DNA from: Thiotrichaceae bacterium
GTDB lineage: Bacteria; Pseudomonadota; Gammaproteobacteria; Thiotrichales; Thiotrichaceae
Direction: 5' to 3'
NCBI GenBank assembly: GCA_024762625.1
Contig: JANTHA010000038.1
Span: 1-11,945 of the forward strand
Length of the DNA: 11,945 nt
Shown here: positions 1 to 7,598 of the stretch, one piece after another
How the letters are laid out: each line of letters opens with the position of its first letter
How positions within the stretch are numbered: the stretch's first letter is position 1
Position numbers and translations under genes: made by a program
Notes under the pieces: generated by a model
Database searches by the model: none
What the model was told of the DNA's origin: nothing
The model's input: only the letters and a program-made list of their open reading frames with translations

Positions 1-91
1 GATTGGAGCAAAGTTTGATATTTCGAAGCTGGAAAAACATTACTCATATCAATAAACAATAAAATGCAATAATTTATTTGTAGGAGTAAAG

Positions 92-106
92 CGTTAATCG
101 TTAATC
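92..106. repeat. 7-bp tandem repeat at the pmbA stop codon
   Basis: The heptamer CGTTAAT occurs twice in direct succession and overlaps the pmbA stop codon (TGA, complement of 105-107). The copies are perfect. The rest of the 104 nt beyond pmbA is AT-rich, with no GC-rich hairpin and no T-run that would make a convincing terminator, so where the transcript ends is unclear. Confidence 0.6.
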
Positions 107-1463
107 ACTGACCTGCAATCATCATTTCTTCAATCAATATAGATCCGGTACGCATTCCCGCCCTGAGATCGACGTCATTGCCGACGGCGACGATCTGCCT
201 GAACATGTCCTTTAGGTTGCCTGCGACGGTCACTTCTTCAACCGGAAACTGGATTTCACCCTGTTCAACCCAGAAGCCTGCGGCTCCACGCGAATAATCA
301 CCAGTGACTGCGTTGATGCCGCTGCCGATCAGCTCGGTGACATAAAAGCCGGTATCCAATTCACGTAGCATTTCCTCCAGGTTCTGACCCGTATTCTGCA
401 GCGTCAGATTATGCGTGCCGCCAGCGTTGGCGGTGGTTTTCATGCCCAGCTGACGCGCGGTATAGCTGCTTAACAGGTAGTGTTGCACAAGACCCTCGGC
501 GACCAGATCCTGATTGCGGGTGGCGACGCCCTCCTTGTCAAACGCACCGCTGCCAAGCGCCTGTGGAATCAGCGGTTGTTCGTATAGGTGAATGAAATCA
601 GGGAAAACTTTCTGATTCTTTTGTGTATTCAGACAATCCAGCAGGAAGGTGGATTTACGGTATTGCGCCCCGCCGCTGACTGCGCTGGTAAAATGCGAAA
701 TCAGGCTGCGCGCCATTTCCGCAGAATAAAGCACTGGCGTTTTACGAGTACTGATTTGCCTGCTATCAAGTCGCGCCAGGGTGCGTTGCGCCGCCTTGAC
801 GCCGATATCCTGCGCCGCTTCCAGTTTTTCACTGAGACGCGCGGTGCTGTACCAGTAATCACGCTGCATCGCATCACTGCCCGGCTGTTGCGCAATTACC
901 GAACAACTCAAGGTATGACGGCTAGAGGGAACAAGACCGCAAAAATCATTGCTATTGGCAAGCACGCTTAGACCACTGTAGGTGCTGATGCTTGCGCCAT
1001 CCGAATTAATAATGCGCTGATCATGCGCCAACGCCGCCGATTCGCATTCCAGCGCAACGTCTATCGCCTGATCAGCCTGTAAATCCCAGGGATGATACAA
1101 GTCAAGATCCGGGTAATCATGCGCCATAAACTCCTTGTCGGCCAGGCCTGCGTAGGGGTCTTCACTGGTAAATTTTGCAATATTACAGGCGGCGCGCACC
1201 GTGTCTTCGATAGCGTTTCTGGAGAGATCGCCGCTGCTGGCGGCGCCCTGTTTTTGACCAAAATAGACAGTCAAGCTTAAACCCTGGTCGCGGTGGTATT
1301 CCAGTTTATCCACATTTTTCATGTGAACTTCTACGGATAAGCCCGCACCCCGGTTTAGCGACAGCTCCGCCGCCGAAGCGCCCTGCTTTCTGGCCAGTTT
1401 CAATACTGTTTCAGATAGCTCGCGCAGCTCTTGTTCCGTTTTGTTTATATCCAGATCGCTCAT
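105..1463 (-). CDS. pmbA: PmbA/TldE, metallopeptidase partner subunit
   Basis: This is the PmbA (TldE) subunit of the TldD-PmbA cytoplasmic protease, known in E. coli for maturing microcin B17 and degrading the CcdA antitoxin. The 452-residue product is collinear with E. coli PmbA (about 450 residues). Landmarks are DPYAGLADKE near residues 102-111, YRKSTFLLD near 268-276, TGDYSRGAAGFWVE at 387-400, a closing AGNLKDM segment at 414-420, and the terminal MIAGQ. As expected for this subunit, it lacks the HExxH zinc motif carried by TldD. Compared with E. coli there is a small insertion of about four residues after the FLLD segment (about 278-286). I chose the ATG at 1463 because GGAGG (complement of 1473-1477) lies 9 nt upstream; a TTG at 1469 would extend it by two residues but sits too close to that site. 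The ATG overlaps the tldD stop as TGATG, so translational coupling is likely. In E. coli the two genes are unlinked. Confidence 0.95.
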   Translation of the reverse strand: MSDLDINKTEQELRELSETVLKLARKQGASAAELSLNRGAGLSVEVHMKNVDKLEYHRDQGLSLTVYFGQKQGAASSGDLSRNAIEDTVRAACNIAKFTSEDPYAGLADKEFMAHDYPDLDLYHPWDLQADQAIDVALECESAALAHDQRIINSDGASISTYSGLSVLANSNDFCGLVPSSRHTLSCSVIAQQPGSDAMQRDYWYSTARLSEKLEAAQDIGVKAAQRTLARLDSRQISTRKTPVLYSAEMARSLISHFTSAVSGGAQYRKSTFLLDCLNTQKNQKVFPDFIHLYEQPLIPQALGSGAFDKEGVATRNQDLVAEGLVQHYLLSSYTARQLGMKTTANAGGTHNLTLQNTGQNLEEMLRELDTGFYVTELIGSGINAVTGDYSRGAAGFWVEQGEIQFPVEEVTVAGNLKDMFRQIVAVGNDVDLRAGMRTGSILIEEMMIAGQ

Positions 1464-2920
1464 CAACAAGCCCCTCCATCCGTTCCGCCCACCGTCAGGC
1501 CGTCAATTTTAAGCGTGGGTTGTCCCACACCCACCGGTACGCTTTGCCCCGCCTTGCCGCAGACGCCAACACCCTTGTCCAGGGCCAGGTCATTGCCGAT
1601 CATACTCACGCGAGTCAGCACATCCGGGCCGTTGCCAATCAGGGTGGCTCCCTTGACCGGCTTGGTGACCTTGCCGTTTTCGATCAGGTAGGCCTCAGAA
1701 GCCGAAAATACGAATTTTCCTGAAGTAATATCCACCTGGCCGCCGCCAAAATTAACCGCGTACAGACCATTTTTAACCGATTCGATGATTTCCTGTGGGT
1801 CTTTGTCGCCCGCCAGCATATAGGTGTTGGTCATGCGCGGCATGGGCAGGTGCGCATAGGATTCGCGGCGGCCGTTCCCGGTAGATTCGACACCCATCAG
1901 GCGCGCATTGAGCTTGTCCTGCATATAACCTTTGAGGACGCCATCTTCAATCAGCGTCGTACAGTTGGTCGGCGCGCCTTCATCGTCGATATTGAGCGAA
2001 CCGCGACGGTTTTTCAGTGTTCCGTCATCCACGACGGTGACGCCATCCGCCGCCACTTTCTCACCCATACGACCGCTAAATGCGGATGTTCCTTTGCGGT
2101 TAAAATCGCCTTCCAGTCCATGCCCAACGGCTTCGTGCAGCAGCACGCCCGGCCAGCCTGAACCCAGCACCACAGTCTGGCTGCCCGCTGGCGCATCGAT
2201 GGCATCCAGATTGACCAATGCAAGACGCACGGCTTCTTCGGCGTATTCCCTGACCCGGTCTACCTGGGTGAAATAATCAAAGGCGACGCGTCCGCCTCCT
2301 CCACTGCCTGCGGATTCATGCTTGCCATCTTTTTCCACGATCACGGTCACGTTCATACGCACCAGCGGGCGAATATCCGCATTCAGATTGCCCTGGCCAT
2401 CCGCAATCAATATATGTTCATGAACGCCGGCAATATTGGCGATCACCTGTTGCACATGCGGGCTGGCGGCGCGCGCGGTTTCATCCGCATGACGCAGCAA
2501 AGCGATTTTTTCGTCTTCAGACATACTCGCCAGCGGATTATCTTCCTTGTAAAGCGCATGGGTGGTCTGCCGATGCTTTGCTTTCCAGGCCTTTGTAGAA
2601 GCCGAGCGCCCGGAGCGCGCTATCGCAGCGGCCGCATTCGCAGAGGCGCTCAAAGCGTCGAAAGTGATCTCATCCGAGTAGGCAAAACCGGTCTGTTCGC
2701 CCACCACCATGCGTACGCCAACACCCTGTTCGATGCTGTAACTGCCACCCTTGATGATGCCGTCTTCCAGCATCCAGGATTCAAAACGGGTGGACTGAAA
2801 ATAAAGATCGGCTATGTCGGCCTTCATAATGGGTGAGAAAACCTTGTCCAGCCGGGACTCGGTTAGACCCGCCGGGTCAAGCAGAACGCGTTGTGCAGAT
2901 TCAAGCAAAGAAAGTGTCAT
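1463..2920 (-). CDS. tldD: TldD metalloprotease, catalytic subunit
   Basis: TldD is the zinc-bearing subunit of the TldD-PmbA protease, which cleaves unfolded or modified peptides in the cytoplasm. The 485-residue product is close to E. coli TldD (481). The metal site HEAVGH lies at residues 262-267, followed by [16 protein letters not shown]; the conserved VGVCGK segment has Cys454. Other family landmarks are LYFQS at 39-43, [15 protein letters not shown] at 56-70, the SGGGGR loop at 206-211 and [17 protein letters not shown] at 349-365. The start at 2920 fits the family N-terminus, but no Shine-Dalgarno motif is visible in the very AT-rich 29-nt gap from the upstream amidase gene. The stop overlaps the pmbA start, which fits equal production of two subunits that assemble together. 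The small C-terminal tail ending GGAC goes slightly beyond the E. coli end. Confidence 0.97.
   Translation of the reverse strand: MTLSLLESAQRVLLDPAGLTESRLDKVFSPIMKADIADLYFQSTRFESWMLEDGIIKGGSYSIEQGVGVRMVVGEQTGFAYSDEITFDALSASANAAAAIARSGRSASTKAWKAKHRQTTHALYKEDNPLASMSEDEKIALLRHADETARAASPHVQQVIANIAGVHEHILIADGQGNLNADIRPLVRMNVTVIVEKDGKHESAGSGGGGRVAFDYFTQVDRVREYAEEAVRLALVNLDAIDAPAGSQTVVLGSGWPGVLLHEAVGHGLEGDFNRKGTSAFSGRMGEKVAADGVTVVDDGTLKNRRGSLNIDDEGAPTNCTTLIEDGVLKGYMQDKLNARLMGVESTGNGRRESYAHLPMPRMTNTYMLAGDKDPQEIIESVKNGLYAVNFGGGQVDITSGKFVFSASEAYLIENGKVTKPVKGATLIGNGPDVLTRVSMIGNDLALDKGVGVCGKAGQSVPVGVGQPTLKIDGLTVGGTDGGAC
1473..1477 (-). promoter_or_regulatory. Ribosome binding site of pmbA
   Basis: The minus strand reads GGAGG here, inside the end of tldD and 9 nt before the ATG at 1463. 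It decides the pmbA start: the in-frame TTG at 1469 would leave only 3 nt of spacing. Confidence 0.7.
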
Positions 2921-2949
2921 AAATATAATAGTATAGTAATGATAGAAGT

Positions 2950-3816
2950 TTAGAATTTACGGTGTTGCAGCACAGGAAAGTTTTTTCTGGTCGCCTGTTG
3001 CGCCTTGAGGTCAACATCAATCATGATACTGCCCGCACCTTTTTCAAGTGTCTCATGGACGCGTCCCCAATAGTCAATGACCATGCTGTGACCATAAGTA
3101 TTACGCCCATTCACATGATAGCCTCCCTGAGCGGGCGCAATCACATAGCATTGGTTTTCAATAGCCCGGGCGCGCAGCAGCGGCTCCCAGTGTTCTTTAC
3201 CAGTTACTGCAGTGAAAGCAGATGGGATCATGAAAATCTCGGCTCCCGCATTGACCATTTTACGGAACAGGATCGGGAAACGCAGGTCATAGCATATCGA
3301 CATACCGATTTTACCAAATGGCGTATCGACAACGACCACTTCAGAGCCGGGACTGAAAATGGCGCTTTCATGATAGGTTTCCATGTTGTTATTCTTACTG
3401 GACTGTTCGTTACAGTCCTTGCCGCAGTCAAAACTGACGTCAAATAGATGAATTTTGTCATAACGCGCCACGATTTTTCCATTTGAGTCAAACATAATGG
3501 ACGATGACGTGACCTTGTCGGAATCTGTTTTAAGCGGGATGGATCCTGCTACCACCCAGACTTGATTATCCTCGGCGCAAGCGCTGATAAAATCCTGGAT
3601 ATGGCCCTGACCAAATTGTTCGGCGATATCCCTGTTTTCGGTCTCTTGCATTGGCATTAACGCAAAGTTTTCAGGCAGCGCCACCATTTGCGCGCCTTTG
3701 TCAGCTGCTTGCTTGATCAGATTGGCGCTGGCCATCAGGTTTGCCTCTAGTTGTGGCCCGGACGCCATTTGAATCGCGGCTATTTTCGACAGTTTGTTTG
3801 TCAGTTTTTTGTTCAT
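2950..3816 (-). CDS. Carbon-nitrogen hydrolase, Nit1/YbeM-type amidase
   Basis: This is a nitrilase-superfamily amidase, most like the Nit1/YbeM group, whose characterised members hydrolyse deaminated glutathione as a metabolite-repair step. That substrate is inferred from family and context, not shown here. The Glu-Lys-Cys triad is visible: Glu49 in ALPENF, Lys121 in YDKIHLFD and Cys175 in SICYDLRFP. Conserved downstream blocks are [20 protein letters not shown] (199-218), [16 protein letters not shown] (217-232) and [10 protein letters not shown] (242-251). At 288 residues it is slightly longer than the usual 265-280. Part of the excess is an Asn/Lys-rich insertion at about 130-148 containing two cysteines, and part is a short basic N-terminus before the domain begins at KIAAIQM. 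The start at 3816 has no clear Shine-Dalgarno motif. The gene sits between rng and tldD, as in many proteobacteria, although the large yhdP-type gene often found between rng and nit is absent. Confidence 0.9.
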   Translation of the reverse strand: MNKKLTNKLSKIAAIQMASGPQLEANLMASANLIKQAADKGAQMVALPENFALMPMQETENRDIAEQFGQGHIQDFISACAEDNQVWVVAGSIPLKTDSDKVTSSSIMFDSNGKIVARYDKIHLFDVSFDCGKDCNEQSSKNNNMETYHESAIFSPGSEVVVVDTPFGKIGMSICYDLRFPILFRKMVNAGAEIFMIPSAFTAVTGKEHWEPLLRARAIENQCYVIAPAQGGYHVNGRNTYGHSMVIDYWGRVHETLEKGAGSIMIDVDLKAQQATRKNFPVLQHRKF

Positions 3817-3894
3817 GTTATTTTATTCAGTTATTTCTTTCTTACCTTAAACAGCTATTAATAACTCTATTTATCATAATATTAATTAATAATC

Positions 3895-5409
3895 TTAAAG
3901 TAAAACCACATCAAACTGTTCCTGAGTATAGAGACGCTCACCCTGCAAACGAATCGGTACGCCGATGAATTCCTGGGTTTGAGCCAGGCTATCCGATTCT
4001 TCGTCCAGTAATAACTCTATCACTTCCTGCGACGCAAGCACCAGCAATTCCCGTGCGTTAAATTGTCTGTATTCGCGAAGAATTTCCCTAAAAATTTCAT
4101 AACAGACGGTGGTCGCCGTTTTCACATAGCCACGCCCTTCACAGGTGGGACAGGATTCACATAGCAGATGTTCCAGTGATTCCCGGGTGCGTTTTCGCGT
4201 CATTTCCACCAGCCCCAGCGAAGAAACATCACTGACAAAGGTTTTGGCGTGATCGCTTTCCAGCGCCTGTTCCAGCGCCTCAATAACCTGTTGCTTATGT
4301 TCTTCCTTTTGCATATCGATAAAGTCGATAATAATAATGCCGCCCAGATTTCGCAGGCGCAGCTGACGCGCCAGCGTTTGCGCCGCTTCCAGATTGGTTT
4401 TAAAAATAGTTTCTTCCAGGTTGCGATGACCAACAAAACCACCGGTATTGATATCAATCGTGGTCATCGCTTCGGTTTGGTCAATAATCAGATAACCGCC
4501 GGATTTTAACTGAACCTTGCGTTTCAGTGATTTCTGGATTTCTTCTTCAACGCCGTGCATATCAAAAATGGGGCGTTTGTTGCTTGGGTAATGCTCTATC
4601 TTGTCGGCCAGTTCCGGTATAAAGGTTTCACAAAACCGCACCAGATTCTCATAGGTTTCCAGCGAATCAACCTTGACTGATTCAATTTCTTCGCCAACCA
4701 CATCCCTCAATACCCGTTGCACCAATGGTAAATCCGAATACAGAACTGCGCCTTGCGGTTTTGAAATATTATCTTTTACAATCGTACTCCAGAGCTTACA
4801 TAAAAAACTCAGGTCAGCCTGTAGCGCTTCTTCAGTGATGCCCTCAGCAGCGGTTCGCACGATAAACCCATGCTTTTTATGACTTGAATCCTCAGCATCT
4901 TTACTGAATTTTTCGCGCAGACGGATCACCATTTCCTTTAAACGCAGACGTTCTTGTTCGTCTTCTATCTTACTGGAGATGCCGATTGAATCGTTATCCG
5001 GCATCAAGACAAGATAGCGCGACGGAATGGTCACATGCATCGTAAGACGCGCGCCTTTTGTGCCCAACGGTTCCTTGATGACCTGAACCAGTACTTTTTT
5101 GCCTTCATGCAATAGTTCGGTAATCGGCGGATAGGATATCTCTTCATTGGGCGCGTCGCCGTTGAACACCTCTCTGGGTGAAAAACGCAAATCCGAGGCG
5201 TGTAAAAACGCTTTCTTTTCCTGGCCTGCAATGTCAATAAACGCCGCTTCCATTCCGGGCAAAACCCGGTGAACTTTGCCCTTATAGATGTTGCCAACAA
5301 TACCTTGACTGGCGTTGCGCTCAATGATGACTTCCTGTAACAGGCCATTTTCGAGGATGGCGACGCGCGACTCTTGTGGGGTCACATTCATTAGAATTTC
5401 TGCGCTCAT
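3895..5409 (-). CDS. rng: Ribonuclease G
   Basis: RNase G is an endonuclease of the RNase E/G family that matures the 5' end of 16S rRNA and cleaves some mRNAs in the cytoplasm. The 504-residue length and N-terminus (MSAEILMNVTPQESRVAILE) match RNase G (E. coli 489) and not RNase E, as there is no long C-terminal scaffold. The S1 RNA-binding domain covers about 36-125 (GIVGNIYKGKV, LPGMEAAFIDI, KKAFLHASDL). The two catalytic aspartates are Asp319 in TIDINTG and Asp362 in IIIDFIDM. The zinc-link cysteines are Cys420 and Cys423 in CPTCEG. The TRKRTRESLEHLL block (404-416) precedes the zinc-link. The start is fixed by AAGGA 9 nt upstream, one of two copies in a tandem repeat. The gene follows maf after a 36-nt gap, the usual maf-rng pairing. 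Confidence 0.97.
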   Translation of the reverse strand: MSAEILMNVTPQESRVAILENGLLQEVIIERNASQGIVGNIYKGKVHRVLPGMEAAFIDIAGQEKKAFLHASDLRFSPREVFNGDAPNEEISYPPITELLHEGKKVLVQVIKEPLGTKGARLTMHVTIPSRYLVLMPDNDSIGISSKIEDEQERLRLKEMVIRLREKFSKDAEDSSHKKHGFIVRTAAEGITEEALQADLSFLCKLWSTIVKDNISKPQGAVLYSDLPLVQRVLRDVVGEEIESVKVDSLETYENLVRFCETFIPELADKIEHYPSNKRPIFDMHGVEEEIQKSLKRKVQLKSGGYLIIDQTEAMTTIDINTGGFVGHRNLEETIFKTNLEAAQTLARQLRLRNLGGIIIIDFIDMQKEEHKQQVIEALEQALESDHAKTFVSDVSSLGLVEMTRKRTRESLEHLLCESCPTCEGRGYVKTATTVCYEIFREILREYRQFNARELLVLASQEVIELLLDEESDSLAQTQEFIGVPIRLQGERLYTQEQFDVVLL

Positions 5410-5415
5410 TATTTA

Positions 5416-5439
5416 TTATCCTTGTTGTTATCCTTGTTT
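5416..5439 (-). repeat. 12-bp tandem repeat that duplicates the rng ribosome binding site
   Basis: Two 12-bp units lie side by side between maf and rng and differ only at one end base. On the minus strand each contains CAAGGATAA, so the Shine-Dalgarno-like AAGGA is present twice, at the complements of 5419-5423 and 5431-5435. The near copy is 9 nt from the rng ATG, an ideal distance; the far copy is 21 nt away. Confidence 0.75.
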
Positions 5440-5445
5440 TCTGGT

Positions 5446-6018
5446 TCAGGCGATAAGATGAATACCTGTATTTTCAAGTAATTTTCCGGTTTCAAACAGC
5501 GGCAGGCCCATTATAGCCGAATATGACCCTTCGATGCGCTCAATAAACAAGGCTCCCAGGCCCTGAATCGCATAGGCGCCCGCCTTGCCCCGAGGTTCTC
5601 CGCTATCCCAGTAAGCAATGATTTCTGCTTCTGATAATGTTTTAAACAAAACCCGGCTACGGTTCAAGGCCAGGCGGGTATTGCCCTGATAGGAAAGCGC
5701 GACAGCACTCAAAATTTCATGCCAGGAACCAGACATGTCGCCAAGCATTTGGCGTGCATGCTGAAAATTACGTGGTTGTAGTAATAATTCTCCATCCAGC
5801 ACACCCAGCGTATCGGCGCCAAGCACCGGGAGTTCACTGGAAACAGCTTGCGCCTTGGCTTTAGCCAGCCGTTGAACCAGGCTCGATGCTGACTCGCCGA
5901 CGCGCGGCGTTTCGTCAATATCCGCCTGTTCAACGCGATAGCGCACGCCAATCTGGTCGAGCAATTCTGCGCGCCGCGGCGAAGCAGACGCCAGAACAAT
6001 CTGCGCTTGACTGCTCAT
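5446..6018 (-). CDS. maf: Maf-family nucleotide pyrophosphatase (YhdE-like)
   Basis: Maf proteins hydrolyse non-canonical or surplus nucleoside triphosphates to monophosphates. The GADT signature at 68-70 region places this copy with the YhdE type (dTTP/UTP) and not the YceF type. Landmarks are the phosphate-binding LASASPRRAELL (9-20), DIDE (33-36), the KAKA segment (53-56), VLGADT with Asp69, KAGAYAIQG (145-153) and GSYSAIMGLPL (164-174). The usual K-P-R-D block after the GADT strand is replaced by Gln81-Pro-Arg-Asn84, so a normally conserved lysine is lost while the rest of the site looks intact. The product is 190 residues, near the family norm. Its ATG overlaps the rlmH stop as ATGA, so its translation is probably coupled to rlmH. 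The neighbour rng is the standard partner. Confidence 0.93.
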   Translation of the reverse strand: MSSQAQIVLASASPRRAELLDQIGVRYRVEQADIDETPRVGESASSLVQRLAKAKAQAVSSELPVLGADTLGVLDGELLLQPRNFQHARQMLGDMSGSWHEILSAVALSYQGNTRLALNRSRVLFKTLSEAEIIAYWDSGEPRGKAGAYAIQGLGALFIERIEGSYSAIMGLPLFETGKLLENTGIHLIA

Positions 6019-6485
6019 GCTCTATGATAGGGATGGTTTTCAGTGATGCTGAATGCGCGATAGAGCTGTTCAGCCAGAATCACACGAACCAGTGGGTGCG
6101 GAAAAGTCAATTTCGAGAGCGACCAGATTTCCTGCGACAAAGACAAAAGTTCACGGGTCAAACCGTCTGGGCCGCCAACCAGTAATGCAATGTCCTGACC
6201 GCCCATCATCCAGTCCTGAAGGCGCGTCGCCAGGTTTTCGGTGCTCCACTGTCGCCCTGTTACATCCAGCGACACCACGCGGCAACCCGCTGGAATGGCC
6301 GCCTTGAGTTTCGCCGCTTCCTTTTCCTTTATTGCGGTCAGGTTACTGTTTTTCTGGCGTTTTTCTGCAACAATCTCCTTGAGCTCTAAACTGCATTTTG
6401 CAGGCAGACGTTGTGCATACGCATGATAACCCTGAACGACCCAGGCGGGCATTTTGGTTCCGACAGCGAGCAAATGAATTTTCAT
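6015..6485 (-). CDS. rlmH: 23S rRNA pseudouridine-1915 N3-methyltransferase
   Basis: RlmH is a SPOUT-class methyltransferase that uses S-adenosylmethionine to methylate pseudouridine 1915 in helix 69 of 23S rRNA, acting on assembled 70S ribosomes. The 156-residue protein matches E. coli RlmH (155) end to end. It has MKIHLLAVGTKMPAWV at the start, LLVGGPDGL (101-109) forming the knot's cofactor loop, LTFPHPLVRVILAEQLYRA (126-144), and the C-terminal HPYHR (151-155) that the family uses in catalysis. A GGGAA motif 5 nt before the ATG is a plausible if short-spaced ribosome binding site, and it lies in a duplicated 11-bp unit. The gene follows rsfS after 42 nt, the near-universal rsfS-rlmH pairing, and overlaps maf by 4 nt. 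Confidence 0.97.
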   Translation of the reverse strand: MKIHLLAVGTKMPAWVVQGYHAYAQRLPAKCSLELKEIVAEKRQKNSNLTAIKEKEAAKLKAAIPAGCRVVSLDVTGRQWSTENLATRLQDWMMGGQDIALLVGGPDGLTRELLSLSQEIWSLSKLTFPHPLVRVILAEQLYRAFSITENHPYHRA

Positions 6486-6490
6486 TTAAT

Positions 6491-6512
6491 TTCCCGGCAA
6501 GTTCCCATCAAG
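6491..6512 (-). repeat. 11-bp tandem repeat carrying two GGGAA motifs before rlmH
   Basis: Two adjacent 11-bp units match at nine of eleven positions. On the minus strand they read CTTGATGGGAA and CTTGCCGGGAA, so a Shine-Dalgarno-like GGGAA appears twice, the near one 5 nt before the rlmH ATG. It fills about half of the 42-nt rsfS-rlmH gap. Confidence 0.6.
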
Positions 6513-6527
6513 TCCATAACGGCCCAA

Positions 6528-6908
6528 TCAGGTCTCTTCCGCGTTTTTTCCGGAAATCGCCTGTTCTACGGTTTTATCGTTGGCGTCATCTTGTTCCCAG
6601 AGTTTCTCCAGTTGATAAAAATCGCGGGTGCTTTGCAACATCACATGCACAATCACATCATTCAGATCAACCAGGATCCATTCAGCGCTGCCTTTTCCTT
6701 CAACGCCCAGCGGCGGGTTGCCAGCTTCTTTTTCTTTAATCGCAACATTATCGGCAATGGACTTGACGTGGCGTGTTGAATTGCCTGTGGCAAAAAACAA
6801 TACATCGGTCATTGACGATTTGTCGCTGACATCCAATTTAACGATGTCTTCGGCTTTCATGTCCTCAAGCGAGTGTTGAACGCGCGCGGTTAATTCATCT
6901 AGTTTCAT
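6528..6908 (-). CDS. rsfS: Ribosome silencing factor RsfS
   Basis: RsfS binds ribosomal protein uL14 on the large subunit and blocks joining with the small subunit, reducing translation in stationary phase or starvation. The 126-residue product carries the full RsfS fold. Landmarks are [24 protein letters not shown] (21-44), the [10 protein letters not shown] helix (46-55), [23 protein letters not shown] (68-90) and the DFYQLEKLW end (96-104). E. coli RsfS is about 105 residues, so the last 22 residues (acidic and polar, no recognised motif) are an extension. The start has no clear Shine-Dalgarno sequence. It lies 18 nt after the nadD stop. A one-base insertion in a tandem repeat separates the two genes; without it the frames would overlap as ATGA. 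Confidence 0.96.
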   Translation of the reverse strand: MKLDELTARVQHSLEDMKAEDIVKLDVSDKSSMTDVLFFATGNSTRHVKSIADNVAIKEKEAGNPPLGVEGKGSAEWILVDLNDVIVHVMLQSTRDFYQLEKLWEQDDANDKTVEQAISGKNAEET

Positions 6909-6919
6909 ATTAGGTCTTT

Positions 6920-6956
6920 ATCTGCTTTAATTTGCTTTATCTGCTTTATTTGCTTT
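6920..6956 (-). repeat. 9-bp (18-bp) tandem repeat across the nadD stop codon
   Basis: On the minus strand four 9-bp units alternate AAAGCAAAT, AAAGCAGAT, AAAGCAAAT, AAAGCAGAT, which is an 18-bp block present twice. One extra T at 6929 sits between units three and four. The first three units encode the C-terminal KANKADKAN of NadD; the extra T starts its TAA stop. A partial fifth AAAG follows at 6919-6916. Confidence 0.85.
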
Positions 6957-7577
6957 GTATAATTGATGTTTATTTATATAGGCTTCTACGGACTGTGGTA
7001 ATAAATAACGCGAGCTTTTTCCTGCAAGTATCTGTTTTCTTATAGTAGTTGCCGAAATATCCAGTTGCGTCACTTCACAGAAATAAATGCCTCCAGCCTG
7101 TTCTCTGTGCAAATCCGAAATTTGCTTGCGTACGCGTCCTTTCATCCAGGACTCGTTATTAAATTGATAACCCGGACGCGACGATACCACGATATGCGCC
7201 AGAGTGAGAATGTTCTGCCATTCATGCCATTCCCTGAATGACTGAAAAGCGTCCTGTCCCAATATCATCAGGATAGATTCACTACTTTTATCCGCATTGA
7301 GATCGGCACGCAATGAACGTAGCGTATCCACGGTGTAGGAGCTTCCCTCACGATGATATTCCCGGTCATCAACGATAAAACCGTGAGTATCGGCAATCGC
7401 CAGTTTAACCATATTGAGTCGATGCTCCGCGTCCGCGACAGGCTGCCAGCGATGCGGCGGTTTGGCGCTGGGAATAAAACGCAGCTGATCCAGTTGAAAC
7501 TGTTCGGCGATTTCCAGCGCCGGGCGCAAATGACCAAAATGGATCGGGTCAAAGGTTCCGCCAATAACGCCAATCAT
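6927..7577 (-). CDS. nadD: Nicotinate-nucleotide adenylyltransferase
   Basis: NadD transfers AMP from ATP to nicotinate mononucleotide, giving deamido-NAD, a required cytoplasmic step in NAD synthesis. The nucleotidyltransferase signature GGTFDPIHFGH is at residues 6-16, FIPSAKPPHR at 34-43, YTVDTLRSLR at 81-90, LGQDAFQSFREWHEW at 106-120, and the ATP-binding ISATTIR (canonical ISxTxIR) at 174-180. The family usually ends near the YINKHQLY segment (200-207). Here nine more residues, KANKADKAN, follow and are encoded by a tandem repeat. Length is 216 against about 213 in E. coli. No strong Shine-Dalgarno precedes the ATG, which lies 21 nt after the proA stop, so reinitiation may contribute. 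It stands next to rsfS, the conserved arrangement. Confidence 0.96.
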   Translation of the reverse strand: MIGVIGGTFDPIHFGHLRPALEIAEQFQLDQLRFIPSAKPPHRWQPVADAEHRLNMVKLAIADTHGFIVDDREYHREGSSYTVDTLRSLRADLNADKSSESILMILGQDAFQSFREWHEWQNILTLAHIVVSSRPGYQFNNESWMKGRVRKQISDLHREQAGGIYFCEVTQLDISATTIRKQILAGKSSRYLLPQSVEAYINKHQLYKANKADKAN

Positions 7578-7598
7578 GAAATCGTCGCCAGTAACAAC

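Noticed and set aside
58..78. AATAAA/TTTATT inverted repeat as a terminator after pmbA
   Set aside because: Six AT-only base pairs with a 9-nt loop are too weak, and no T-run follows.
1464..1469. TTG start for pmbA at 1469
   Set aside because: Only 3 nt from GGAGG, while the ATG at 1463 has a 9-nt spacing and overlaps the tldD stop neatly.
2318..2836. Plus-strand open frame of 172 codons
   Set aside because: It is antisense to the N-terminal half of tldD, whose protein sequence is clearly conserved; a shadow frame.
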